A stretch of 64,000 nucleotides of DNA from Bacillus_BD oryzisoli_A (GTDB lineage: Bacteria; Bacillota; Bacilli; Bacillales; Cytobacillaceae), in the NCBI RefSeq assembly GCF_043641075.1, contig NZ_JBHZRC010000006.1, positions 192,509 through 256,508 on the forward strand. The letters are read 5' to 3'. Position 1 is the first letter of the stretch. Each line of letters begins with the position of its first letter. The notes below the pieces were generated by a model, which searched no databases, had not been told where the DNA came from, and saw only the letters and a program-made list of their open reading frames with translations. Both the position numbers and the translations under genes were made by a program. This document shows, one piece after another, positions 34,292 to 41,969 of the stretch.

Positions 34292-35698
34292 TTATACTGC
34301 TTTTTCATCCACTTCTTCTGAAGATGATTTTCCTTTTTTGTTGAAGCCTCCCATATAATACGCTGCCACAAGGATGACAATCCATAGCGGACCAACATAA
34401 AGCGCTACTCTAGTATCTGGAAAATACGCCATGATGCCGATGACCAGCGCTAAAAACGCTAACGAAAAATAGGAGCTGAAAGGATAAAGCGGCATTTTAT
34501 ATTTTAACTGCTTTTGCTCCTCCGACGTTAAACCTTTACGATATTTCAATTGTGATAATAAAATCATTGCCCATGTCCAAATGGCACCAAAGGTTGAAAT
34601 CGAAGTAACCCAAACAAAAACCTTTGCCGGCACTAAATAGTTCAAAAGGACTCCGATAACTAAAGCTGCTGCCGTTGCCACGATCGCTAAACTTGGAACA
34701 CCATTTTTATTAATTTTAGCAAATGCTTTTGGAGCTTCTCCATTTTCCGCTAGGTTAAACAGCATCCGTCCCGTACTGAAAATACCTCCGTTACAGGAAG
34801 AAAGAGCAGCTGTTAATACAACAAAGTTAATGATTCCAGCTGCTGCCGGAATACCAATTTTATCGAATGTTAACACAAAAGGACTTCCATTAACACCTAT
34901 TTCTGTCCAAGGATAGATGGACATAATAACAAATAATGCTCCAACATAGAATATAAGGATCCGCCAGAATACAGTATCAATAGCCTTTGCAAGTGTTTTT
35001 TCAGGGTTCTTTGCTTCCCCTGCCGTCAGACCAATCATTTCTACACCTAAAAAGGCAAACATAACCATTTGCAATGACATAAATACGCCTGTAATGCCAT
35101 TAGGTAAAAGCCCGCCATGATTCCATAAATTACTGATACCAGTTGCCACTCCGCCATTTCCAAATCCGAAAAATATCATAGCAAAGCCAACAACAATCAT
35201 AAAGACAATTGCGACAATTTTGATGAGCGCAAACCAAAATTCAAGCTCTCCAAACGCTTTAACGGATAAAAAATTGACCATCATCATGATGACCAATGCA
35301 GAAAGAGCCCATATCCAGCGCGGAACGTCCGGATACCAAAAGCCCATATAAATGGCAACAGCTGTAAGCTCAGCCATACAAGTGACTGTCCAAAGGAACC
35401 AATAATTCCAGCCTGTAATAAAACCAGCCAAATTCCCTAAATAATCACGGGCATATTGACTGAATGATCCAGAAATAGGGTTTTGAATCCCCATCTCCCC
35501 TAATGCTCTCATGATAAAAAAGATAATCATTCCACAAAAAACATAAGCTAATAGAATTCCCGGTCCAGCTAGCTGTATGGTTGATGCAGAGCCTAAAAAT
35601 AATCCAACCCCGATTGCCGATCCTAACGCCATAAGGGTGATATGCCGTTCTTCTAAGCCTCTCTGCAGTTGATTTGGCGAATGTCCTGCTTGCATCAT
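34292..35698 (-). CDS. APC-family amino acid permease
   Basis: A 468-aa, 12-segment permease of the AAT group, like B. subtilis AapA (D-Ala/D-Ser/Gly) and YtnA/ProY types. The N-terminal GLEERHITLMALGSAIGVGLFLGS is diagnostic, then NPISGSFSQYARDYLGNLAGFITGWNYW. The substrate region is FAFLGVEMIGLTAGEAKNPEKT, and SSCNGGIFSTGRMLFNLAENGEAP follows. GGGGG precedes two consecutive ATG codons. A cre site and promoter lie upstream, indicating carbon catabolite repression. Neighbouring alanine dehydrogenase suggests alanine or glycine as a substrate, but this is inference. Confidence 0.9.
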   Translation of the reverse strand: MMQAGHSPNQLQRGLEERHITLMALGSAIGVGLFLGSASTIQLAGPGILLAYVFCGMIIFFIMRALGEMGIQNPISGSFSQYARDYLGNLAGFITGWNYWFLWTVTCMAELTAVAIYMGFWYPDVPRWIWALSALVIMMMVNFLSVKAFGELEFWFALIKIVAIVFMIVVGFAMIFFGFGNGGVATGISNLWNHGGLLPNGITGVFMSLQMVMFAFLGVEMIGLTAGEAKNPEKTLAKAIDTVFWRILIFYVGALFVIMSIYPWTEIGVNGSPFVLTFDKIGIPAAAGIINFVVLTAALSSCNGGIFSTGRMLFNLAENGEAPKAFAKINKNGVPSLAIVATAAALVIGVLLNYLVPAKVFVWVTSISTFGAIWTWAMILLSQLKYRKGLTSEEQKQLKYKMPLYPFSSYFSLAFLALVIGIMAYFPDTRVALYVGPLWIVILVAAYYMGGFNKKGKSSSEEVDEKAV

Positions 35699-35740
35699 GT
35701 TTCCCCCTCTAAAATGGATGACTTATGAAGTATGTAATAA

Positions 35741-35784
35741 TGGTAGCGCTTTCAAACTATGTTACCTATAAAAGCTATTTGCAA
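35741..35784 (-). promoter_or_regulatory. Permease promoter with full-consensus cre site
   Basis: On the minus strand, TTGCAA (35779-35784), 17 nt, CATAGT (35756-35761). Directly downstream, TTGAAAGCGCTACCA (35741-35755) fits the CcpA consensus WTGNAANCGNWNNCW at every fixed position and covers the expected start point. Confidence 0.75.
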
Positions 35785-35993
35785 CGCTAATATTATATTA
35801 ATATTATACTATCATTATTATCAGACATCTATATTTTTTTATCAAAAGCAAAAAAAAATTTATAGATTTAACATTTGTACTCTTTTCTATTCATAAAAAA
35901 AGACAGTGCCCCTAAATAGATTATAGAAAGGCACCGTCCATTGGCTGTATTTAATAATGTTATCAAACGAATTGCTATATATAGAAGGTTATA

Positions 35994-36181
35994 ATAAGCG
36001 GAGATTTTTCGTTTAAACTGTATAATAGTGCTCGATTCGGGGTATATAAGCGGAGCTTTTCCGATAAAGCAAAGCAAAATGACCCATTTTTATGTTTTTC
36101 GAGTAAATAGTCGGAATCCTTCCGTCTATTTAAGCTATTTTCAGTGTTATTTCCTTATTAAAGGAAGTTTCTTCGCTTATC
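35994..36181. repeat. Four spaced hairpin motifs of about 52-58 bp period
   Basis: ATAAGCGGAGATTTTTCGTTT (about 35994), ATAAGCGGAGCTTTTCCGATA (about 36046), ATAGTCGGAATCCTTCCGTC (about 36106) and TTAAAGGAAGTTTCTTCGCTT (about 36157). Each has a short CGGA..TCCG-type inverted repeat. Spacing is near 52, 60 and 51 bp. The units are diverged in sequence, unlike the array at 7761. Confidence 0.5.
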
Positions 36182-36256
36182 TATCAAACACGTTTTAGCG
36201 TCTAATAAACTTGTATAACTTCCCCTTTATTTAAACAAGAAAAACATAGTAAAAAC

Positions 36257-36286
36257 AAAAGCTTGGGAAAAACCCCAAGCTTTTTT
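36257..36286 (-). terminator. Bidirectional terminator after osmC-like gene
   Basis: AAAAGCTTGGG and CCCAAGCTTTT, 11-bp arms with a short loop and T-run; an A-run precedes it so it also works on the minus strand. It lies 90 bp past the OsmC stop. Confidence 0.82.
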
Positions 36287-36375
36287 GTGTTTTAGTTATA
36301 TTGTTATTCATGCTCCGAAATCTTATGTTAGCTGTGCTGTGATGTTGATATTCTCATCGTTATCGGAACTACTTA

Positions 36376-36828
36376 CTATACAAGGACTGTTGTTTTTTCC
36401 CAACGATTTTCAATAGGAATCCCTGCGTCCTTTAATGTTCTAAATACGGGGCAACGAAGGTCTACAGCTGCCTGCAGCTCATTAATTCTCTCCTGTGATT
36501 CACTTGTGTCAATGAAGGCCTTTACGATGACTTGTTCAAAATAAGGCTTAATATCTAGATTTCCCATCAAACCGCTAGGATCAAGATCTCCTTCTACTTT
36601 AAAGGAAATACCCTGTAGATCAAAATCCATTTCCTTTGCTATTAATTGAGCCATAACATTTTCGCAGCCAAGCAGTGCCGCCAATAAAGTTGACAGCGGA
36701 TCGATAGCAGAATCCTTTCCACCCATTGAAACAGGTTCATCAAGTGCAATCTTATGCTTTCCTGCCACGGAATCAGAACGCATTCCATCCCCAATACCAG
36801 TTACCTTAAACTTCATTTTTTGACCCAT
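36376..36828 (-). CDS. OsmC/Ohr-family peroxidase-like protein
   Basis: A 150-aa OsmC-fold protein. The two family cysteines are present, in LLAALLGCENVMAQLIA and DLRCPVFRTLKD, as required for thiol peroxidase activity on organic hydroperoxides. It is closest to YhfA-like OsmC members. The ATG at 36828 has GGAGG at 9 nt; an ATG three codons upstream touches the ribosome site. It has its own terminator. A candidate cre lies 120 bp upstream. Redox role inferred from family. Confidence 0.88.
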   Translation of the reverse strand: MGQKMKFKVTGIGDGMRSDSVAGKHKIALDEPVSMGGKDSAIDPLSTLLAALLGCENVMAQLIAKEMDFDLQGISFKVEGDLDPSGLMGNLDIKPYFEQVIVKAFIDTSESQERINELQAAVDLRCPVFRTLKDAGIPIENRWEKTTVLV

Positions 36829-36950
36829 AGTAAACATCCTCCATTCAAGTGTAAGTTACATGCATTTCAAATAGCCTTTACCCTCTTACTCGAACGACAA
36901 ACCACTTTCACATAGTTAACTTTAATAATGTCTAACTTATGTACACCTAT

Positions 36951-36965
36951 TGATAACGTTTTCAA
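36951..36965 (-). promoter_or_regulatory. Candidate cre site upstream of osmC-like gene
   Basis: TTGAAAACGTTATCA on the minus strand fits WTGNAANCGNWNNCW fully. It lies between divergent osmC-like and ridA-like genes, so either could be controlled. The rest of the 36829-37185 gap holds the repeat at 37052 and AT-rich sequence. Confidence 0.5.
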
Positions 36966-37051
36966 AACAAAAAGGGAAAAGTTAACTACATATCCATATT
37001 ATACTACAATAACATACTCCATACTACACACTTTATAAATATATCAAACTA

Positions 37052-37080
37052 GGAAGCAAGGGGACGGTTCTCTTGCTTCC
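37052..37080. repeat. GGTTCT-family repeat, single copy
   Basis: GGAAGCAAGGGGACGGTTCT then CTTGCTTCC, with 9-bp perfect arms GGAAGCAAG/CTTGCTTCC. Confidence 0.85.
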
Positions 37081-37185
37081 AAAATAATTATTTGTTTTTT
37101 CAAAAAAGGAATTTACCAGCTTTATGTCGAAATATTTAAAAAAGGTAAAAAACTTTATCATTAATAAAAAGAGAGGGATATGGAT

Positions 37186-37647
37186 ATGACAAATACAATT
37201 AAGACACCAGAGAATAGGCTTGAGGAGTTAGGAATCATTCTTGAACCGGCAAGACAGCCATTAGGAAATTATATTGGCTGTGTCCGTACTGGCAATTTGA
37301 TTTTTACATCCGGTCAAATTTCAGATCAATACTTAGGAACACTGGGACAAGACTTAACGATAGAAGATGGCTATCAAGCAGCCCGTCAGGCAGCGATTAA
37401 TGTCATTCGTATACTAAAGAGTGAGCTGGGAGAATTAACTCGTGTGAAACGGATTGTAAAGGTGTTGGGGATGGTGCATTCAGCTCTCGATTTTACAGAT
37501 CATCCAAAGGTAATCAACGGTGCCTCTGATTTATTTGTGGAAGTCTTCGGTGAAAAGGGTGTACACGCGCGTACAGCAGTAGGATTGGCACAGCTCCCAA
37601 GAAATGCAGCAGTAGAGCTTGAAATCATTGTCGAGGTTGAGGATTAA
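37186..37647 (+). CDS. RidA-family protein
   Basis: A 153-aa YjgF/YER057c/UK114 (RidA) family member. It has the fold's IFTSGQISDQYLGTLGQDLTIEDGYQAARQAAINVI, LGMVHSALDFTDHPKVINGASDLFVEVFGEKGVHARTAVG and AAVELEIIVEVE. The Arg in ARTAVG corresponds to the substrate-binding residue of RidA, but the sequence is of the longer YjgH/YoaB-like sort, so activity on 2-aminoacrylate is uncertain. GAGAGGG sits 8 nt before the ATG at 37186. It is convergent with alanine dehydrogenase. Confidence 0.85.
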   Translation: MTNTIKTPENRLEELGIILEPARQPLGNYIGCVRTGNLIFTSGQISDQYLGTLGQDLTIEDGYQAARQAAINVIRILKSELGELTRVKRIVKVLGMVHSALDFTDHPKVINGASDLFVEVFGEKGVHARTAVGLAQLPRNAAVELEIIVEVED

Positions 37648-37662
37648 TTTATTTAGGTATAC

Positions 37663-37699
37663 AAAATGCCAACATCCTATTATAAGATGTTGGCATTTT
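37663..37699. terminator. Bidirectional terminator between ridA-like and ald
   Basis: AAAATGCCAACATC and GATGTTGGCATTTT, perfect 14-bp arms with a 9-nt loop, followed by T-run. Confidence 0.92.
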
Positions 37700-37715
37700 T
37701 TTCTCTTTAGTAGGA

Positions 37716-38861
37716 TTATGCTTTCACTGCAACTGGCACCAATTCTTTTTCAAATGCCTTATCCACTGGAACATATTCATATCCAAGGTCATTGGCAACT
37801 GATAGATAGGTAATTTCGCCGTTTACAACATTCACACCAAGCTTTAAGCCTGGGTTTTCATTAATTGCTTTTAATACACCCTTATTTGCAATTTGCAATC
37901 CGTATGGCACGGTTACATTTGTTAGTGCAATGGTTGAAGTTCTTGGAACAGCACCTGGCATATTGGCAACAGCATAGTGAACAACGCCATGTTTTACAAA
38001 GGTTGGATCATCATGTGTTGTTACATGATCATTTGTTGCAACAATACCGCCCTGGTCAATCGCAACGTCAACAATAACGGATCCTGGCTTCATTGACTTA
38101 ACCATTTCCTCAGATACTAGCTTAGGTGCTTTTGCCCCCGGAATTAACACAGCCCCAATTAGTAAATCAGCTTCTGCCACTGCTTCAGCAATATTGAATG
38201 GATTAGACATTAAGGTTTTAATTGAGTTTCCAAAGATATCATCTAATTGACGAAGACGATCCGCACTTAAATCAAGAATCGTTACATCCGCTCCAAGTCC
38301 AATAGCCATTTTTGCTGCGTTTGCTCCAACAACCCCTCCGCCAACAATGGTTACTTTTCCGCGGGCAACGCCTGGTACACCTGCAAGCAGAATTCCTTTC
38401 CCGCCGTTTGTTTTTTGCAGGAATTGAGCTCCAATTTGTGCAGCCATTCTTCCTGCTACCTCACTCATTGGTGAAAGCAATGGAAGGGTACGGTTTACTT
38501 CTACTGTTTCATAGGCAATGGCTGTTACACCAGAGTCTTTAAGAGCCTTTGTTAATTCTGGTTCAGCTGCAAGGTGCAGGTACGTGAATAGAATTAAACC
38601 TTGACGGAAATATTTGTATTCGCTTTCAAGCGGCTCCTTTACTTTCATAATCATCTCAGATTGTGCCCAAACATCTTCCGCATGTTCAACGATTTGTGCC
38701 CCAGCATTTACATAATCCTCATCGGTGAAAAGACTGCCAGCTCCAGCATTCGTTTCGACTAATACCTTATGCCCAGCCTGTATATATGAAACAACCCCAG
38801 CAGGTGTTAATGCAACACGATTTTCATTATTTTTAATTTCCATAGGTACTCCAATAATCAT
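37716..38861 (-). CDS. ald: Alanine dehydrogenase
   Basis: A 381-aa NAD-dependent enzyme interconverting L-alanine with pyruvate and ammonia. The N-terminal MIIGVPMEIKNNENRVALTP is diagnostic. Catalytic Lys is in MIMKVKEPLESEY and His in LFTYLHLAAEPEL. The Rossmann motif is VTIVGGGVVGANAAKMA, and IDQGGIVATN supplies the second active-site Asp. In B. subtilis, Ald supports alanine use and efficient sporulation. The ATG at 38861 follows GGGAGG; the longer upstream frame has none. Single gene. Confidence 0.96.
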   Translation of the reverse strand: MIIGVPMEIKNNENRVALTPAGVVSYIQAGHKVLVETNAGAGSLFTDEDYVNAGAQIVEHAEDVWAQSEMIMKVKEPLESEYKYFRQGLILFTYLHLAAEPELTKALKDSGVTAIAYETVEVNRTLPLLSPMSEVAGRMAAQIGAQFLQKTNGGKGILLAGVPGVARGKVTIVGGGVVGANAAKMAIGLGADVTILDLSADRLRQLDDIFGNSIKTLMSNPFNIAEAVAEADLLIGAVLIPGAKAPKLVSEEMVKSMKPGSVIVDVAIDQGGIVATNDHVTTHDDPTFVKHGVVHYAVANMPGAVPRTSTIALTNVTVPYGLQIANKGVLKAINENPGLKLGVNVVNGEITYLSVANDLGYEYVPVDKAFEKELVPVAVKA

Positions 38862-39027
38862 TGAAAAAGCCTCCCTTAACTTCTTTGTATTTCCTTTTGA
38901 TAACGCTATCATAATTCAATTTATAGATAATATCTTTGTTTTAAAAAGAAAATATAAAATAATTTTTTTGTTTATTTTCACAAAATGTTAGTTATTTCAC
39001 AAAAGTACTTTCGATAAGAAATAAAAA

Positions 39028-39059
39028 GCCAGGCAATCCTCTATCAGAACATTCCTGGC
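39028..39059 (-). terminator. cobT terminator
   Basis: GCCAGG and CCTGGC arms with inner pairing, followed on the minus strand by TTTTTATT. Confidence 0.65.
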
Positions 39060-39069
39060 ACATGATTTT

Positions 39070-40119
39070 CTATATTTCCATCCCTGCTTCTGCAAAGGTA
39101 GGCATATTCTTCAACATTGAACAGGCAGCATCAATGATTGGAAAGGCTAATGCAGCACCTGAGCCTTCACCTAAGCACATATCCATCAGTAGCATTGGCT
39201 CGATGCCCAAAAATTCGCTGGCCCTTTTAGCACCAGGCTCTTGTGAAGCGTGGGAAGCAATCATATAGTCCTTCGCCTTTGGTTCAAGACCAACAGCAAT
39301 AATGGCTGCGATGGTAGAGATAAATCCGTCAATGACAACAGGAATTCGGTTAGCTGCTGCCCCAAGCATGACGCCGGCCATCCCGCCTATTTCCAGTCCC
39401 CCAACCTTCGCCAGTATATCGATCACATCGTCAGGATTTGGCTGGTTTAAATGAATGGCTCTCCTAATTACTTCCGCTTTATGTTCAATCCCACCTTTAC
39501 CTAAACCAGCACCTCTCCCCGTTATTCCTAACGGATCACAATGGAGTAAAACAGACAGAATCGCTGTACTTGGTGTCGTGTTACCGATTCCCATTTCACC
39601 CGTGCCCAGCAAATTGACACCTTTCTCGATTTGTTCATTAGCAATGTCGATCCCAACCTCGATGGCTTTTATGGCTTCTTCTCTTGTCATAGCAGGTCCT
39701 ATCGCCATATTGTCTGTTCCGTTTTTCACTTTTCGAAGGATAATCCCAGCATCTGCAGGCATCTCTACGTTAATTCCGATATCCACCGGTACAACCTTAG
39801 CTCCTGAGACTTGGCCAATGACACAAACACCGGTTAATCCCTTTGCAAAATTCAGCGTTTGTGCAGCCGTTACCTCCTGAGGATTATTTGTCACACCTTC
39901 CACATATACCCCATGGTCACCTGCCATAACAATGACAGCCTTTTGATTAAAATCTGGCTTCAGATTCCTTGTAATGCCCGCCAGCTGTACAGCAAGATGT
40001 TCTAGCTTTCCTAAGCTTTTCGCAGGCTTAATTAGATTATCGACCCTTTCCCTGGCCATTGCTGTTATTTCCTGATCCAAGCCTGCAATCTTTTCTAATG
40101 TCTGTTGTAATAAGTTCAT
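39070..40119 (-). CDS. cobT: Nicotinate-nucleotide-dimethylbenzimidazole phosphoribosyltransferase
   Basis: A 349-aa CobT that makes alpha-ribazole 5'-phosphate for the lower ligand of cobalamin. Visible signatures: the N-terminal PAKSLGKLEHLAVQLAG, VIVMAGDHGVYVEGVTNNPQEVTA, the LGTGEMGIGNTTPS loop, DGFISTIAAI and SHASQEPGAKR. The catalytic Glu is in the MDMCLGEGSGAALAFP tail. No other cobalamin genes are in the window. A cobalamin riboswitch with attenuator lies immediately upstream, so B12 represses it. Confidence 0.95.
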   Translation of the reverse strand: MNLLQQTLEKIAGLDQEITAMARERVDNLIKPAKSLGKLEHLAVQLAGITRNLKPDFNQKAVIVMAGDHGVYVEGVTNNPQEVTAAQTLNFAKGLTGVCVIGQVSGAKVVPVDIGINVEMPADAGIILRKVKNGTDNMAIGPAMTREEAIKAIEVGIDIANEQIEKGVNLLGTGEMGIGNTTPSTAILSVLLHCDPLGITGRGAGLGKGGIEHKAEVIRRAIHLNQPNPDDVIDILAKVGGLEIGGMAGVMLGAAANRIPVVIDGFISTIAAIIAVGLEPKAKDYMIASHASQEPGAKRASEFLGIEPMLLMDMCLGEGSGAALAFPIIDAACSMLKNMPTFAEAGMEI

Positions 40120-40162
40120 CTTCTCTTCCCCTCCATGGCTTTTACGTCATAAAAAACAAAAA

Positions 40163-40201
40163 AGCCTGCAGTCTATTTGAATATCAAATAAACTACAGAC
40201 T
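40163..40201 (-). terminator. Riboswitch-controlled attenuator before cobT
   Basis: AGCCTGCAGTCTATTTG and CAAATAAACTACAGACT pair (G-U allowed) over a 5-nt loop. A long T-run follows on the minus strand. It lies between the cobalamin aptamer and cobT and is the likely expression platform. Confidence 0.85.
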
Positions 40202-40229
40202 TTTCCATCATCTATAACGTCAAAAACAG

Positions 40230-40376
40230 ATAGGCAGGTCTCCTGGCTCAGGATCATCATTTCATCAAACCTTCCCAGATCACTCCAGTGGCACCTCCAA
40301 TGAAACTCCCCCTTACAGTGGCGGGACCGCTGAAGATTCTCACTCCATTCCCTATTCTCCCCAAGGGGCACCTACT
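40230..40376 (-). ncRNA. Cobalamin riboswitch
   Basis: On the minus strand the conserved elements appear in order: GGTGCC near the 5' end, GGGAATGGAGTGAG, the core GCGGTCCCGCCACTGTAA, GCCACTGG, CTGGGAAGG and GAGCCAGGAGACCTGCC. This is the B12-element (adenosylcobalamin) aptamer. Together with the attenuator at 40163 it would cause early termination when B12 is abundant. Confidence 0.95.
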
Positions 40377-40445
40377 GTTAGTATGCATATTTTTCTACCC
40401 ATTAACATAACAAGAATACTAGCCTTCGTCAAGCAGCGCCCTAGT

Positions 40446-40595
40446 TTATTGCGCTTCACAACCATTCTGTCTAGTACTAGTTTTCTTTTCTTCTAAAAAT
40501 GCCCGAAACTCTTCTTTTGATTTGTTTGATTCCATGGCTTCCTTTACTAGTTTGAGCCATTCCCCTGAAAGTCTATCCTTTTCTTTTACCTTCAT
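40446..40595 (-). CDS. SinI-like anti-repressor peptide
   Basis: A 49-aa peptide whose core, LSGEWLKLVKEAMESNKSKEEFRAFL, matches the SinI/SlrA dimerisation domain (EWxxLxxxAxxxxxSxEExRxFL). In B. subtilis, SinI titrates the SinR repressor and releases biofilm genes. AAAGGGG precedes the ATG. It lies 26 bp from the spo0E-like gene on the same strand. No SinR homolog is visible in the window; the XRE protein at 52633 is not SinR-like in its C terminus. It could instead be an SlrA-like or SinR-independent peptide. Confidence 0.75.
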   Translation of the reverse strand: MKVKEKDRLSGEWLKLVKEAMESNKSKEEFRAFLEEKKTSTRQNGCEAQ

Positions 40596-40621
40596 AAATA
40601 TGTTCCCCTTTACATTTTCCA

Positions 40622-40786
40622 CTATGATAGCAGCTTCAGCTTCTGATATTCTACGATAAATTGATCTAGTTTTTGGCTTTTTTCAATTGTATCATTATGC
40701 AGAAATCCTTTTTGCCCCCATATTTCCACAAGCTCTGCCTTTAACCTATTGATACTTTCCTCTATTTGAATCATTGTTTCTATCAT
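40622..40786 (-). CDS. Spo0E-like aspartyl-phosphate phosphatase
   Basis: A 54-aa two-helix protein of the Spo0E family, which removes phosphate from Spo0A~P. The signature SQKLDQFIVEYQ (SxxLDxxIxxYQ) is intact and is preceded by a helix IEESINRLKAELVEIW. The ATG at 40786 follows GGGGG at 9 nt; the longer frame has no ribosome site. It lies upstream of the SinI-like gene in what may be one transcript. A 25-nt element shared with the signalling operon lies about 100 bp upstream. Confidence 0.85.
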   Translation of the reverse strand: MIETMIQIEESINRLKAELVEIWGQKGFLHNDTIEKSQKLDQFIVEYQKLKLLS

Positions 40787-40886
40787 GATGGATTCCCCCT
40801 CAAAAAGTCCCATAATCAACGTCAATATATACCCTTCATACCTCTATCACTTGATAACTCTATTATGAGGGAAGAAAACGCAGGAT

Positions 40887-40945
40887 GATATCACCATGTA
40901 TTCTTATTCTAACACACTCAAACGATATAGGAACAAGTTCCTATA
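40887..40945 (-). promoter_or_regulatory. Shared element and palindrome upstream of spo0E-like gene
   Basis: Positions 40887-40911 read GATATCACC-A-TGTATTCTTATTCTA on the plus strand and match 48521-48545 at 24 of 25 bases. Next to it, TATAGGAAC-AA-GTTCCTATA (40926-40945) is a perfect palindrome; 48547-48564 has the related ATAGGA-N6-TCCTAT. Orientation relative to the downstream gene is the same at both places. Confidence 0.6.
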
Positions 40946-40964
40946 CTGATCTTAATCAAAAAAG

Positions 40965-41080
40965 GCAAAGCCTGTCCAACAAGACAAGTATCACGGCCCT
41001 ATTACCCAGTCTCACTTCGCGTAAACTGGCTCTAGAATAGGTAAATGTGGATGCTTGATAACTGATAGGACAGCCTTTGC
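40965..41080. terminator. Long-loop hairpin after cheR
   Basis: GCAAAGCCTGTCC (40965-40977) and GGACAGCCTTTGC (41068-41080) pair with one mismatch over about 90 nt. The right arm is followed by TTTTT on plus and the left arm by a T-run on minus, so it can end the signalling operon. A related GGCTGTCC/GGACAGCC pair lies near 1547-1625. Confidence 0.55.
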
Positions 41081-41083
41081 TTT

Positions 41084-41950
41084 TTATTTCATTTTCTTAT
41101 ACAGCTTCTGCTTTCTGCTGATTTCTTCGTATAAATCATTCATTTCTGTATAATAGAGTGTTTCTTTATCACCAAGGCCAAGTATGCCAAACATACCAAG
41201 ACTATCATAAAAGAGCTCATGCACTTTCTTTTGTAACGTTTTATTAAAATAAATCAACACATTTCTGCACAGGATCACATGAAACGTATTAAAGGAACGG
41301 TCTGAAACAAGATTATGCTGAGCAAATACGATGTTCTTCGAAAGAAACGAGTCAAACTTCACACCATTTTTTGTAACGCTATAATAGTCGGAAAAGGCCC
41401 TCTTGCCTCCAGCCTGTATATAATTATTCGTGTACTTCCTCATATTCTCTAAAGAAAATATCCCGTTCTTTGCTGTCTTCAGGACATTGGGATTGATATC
41501 TGTTGCATATAATTTCGTATGTTCATACAACCCTTCTTCATGAAGCAGCATGGCCATCGAGTATACCTCTTCCCCTGTTGAGCAGCCTGCATGCCAAATT
41601 CGAATCGATGGATACGTTCGTAATAAAGGCACAACCTTTTCTCTAAATTCCTTGAAAAAGATAGGATCACGAAACATCTCTGTCACGTTGATGGAAAAGT
41701 CAGCGATCAACCTTTGTAAACATGCAGAATCATGGAGAATTTTATCAAGCAGTCCGGTAATACTAGTTAGCCTTTCCGCATGTACTCTATGCCAGATTCT
41801 CCTTCTAATGGAATGATAGGCATAATTACGAAAGTCATACCCGCACCAATCATACAGGCCTTTTAATAGCAATCCAATTTCAATCTTCTCCAATTCGCTC
41901 TCAGAATTTTCATGTGTTGACAAAATACTTGTATCCATTGAATCGATCAT
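41084..41950 (-). CDS. CheR-type protein-glutamate methyltransferase
   Basis: A 288-aa chemoreceptor-type methyltransferase. The N-terminal helical part (YHSIRRRIWHRVHAERLTS) precedes the SAM domain with IWHAGCSTGEEVYSMAMLL, YATDINPNVLKTAKNGIF and FHVILCRNVLIYF, all intact. Substrates are Glu residues on coiled-coil helices. No chemoreceptor and no CheB methylesterase gene is nearby. The adjacent hybrid kinase has a long Glu-rich coiled coil that could be its target; that is inference. It is the last gene of the operon, 19 bp after the kinase. Confidence 0.9.
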   Translation of the reverse strand: MIDSMDTSILSTHENSESELEKIEIGLLLKGLYDWCGYDFRNYAYHSIRRRIWHRVHAERLTSITGLLDKILHDSACLQRLIADFSINVTEMFRDPIFFKEFREKVVPLLRTYPSIRIWHAGCSTGEEVYSMAMLLHEEGLYEHTKLYATDINPNVLKTAKNGIFSLENMRKYTNNYIQAGGKRAFSDYYSVTKNGVKFDSFLSKNIVFAQHNLVSDRSFNTFHVILCRNVLIYFNKTLQKKVHELFYDSLGMFGILGLGDKETLYYTEMNDLYEEISRKQKLYKKMK

Positions 41951-41969
41951 TCACACACAATTTCCCTTC

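Larger units (their letters stand above)
35699..36375. other. Intergenic region of about 680 bp
   Basis: It holds the permease promoter with cre site (35741-35784), a minus-strand hairpin followed by T-run (GACGGTGCC/GGCACTGTC, about 35900-35939), the spaced hairpin array at 35994-36181 and the terminator at 36257. A 69-codon minus-strand frame (35868-36077) has no ribosome site and runs through the repeats; I do not call it a gene. Confidence 0.55.

Noticed and set aside
35868..36077. 69-codon minus-strand frame in the permease upstream gap
   Set aside because: Runs through repeat motifs and a hairpin, no ribosome site and composition unlike a protein.
40887..40911. Sigma-D promoter reading of the shared 25-nt element (GGTGATAT against GCCGATAT)
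   Set aside because: Six of eight -10 bases fit, which would suit a CheR operon, but there is no TAAA about 15 nt upstream at either site.
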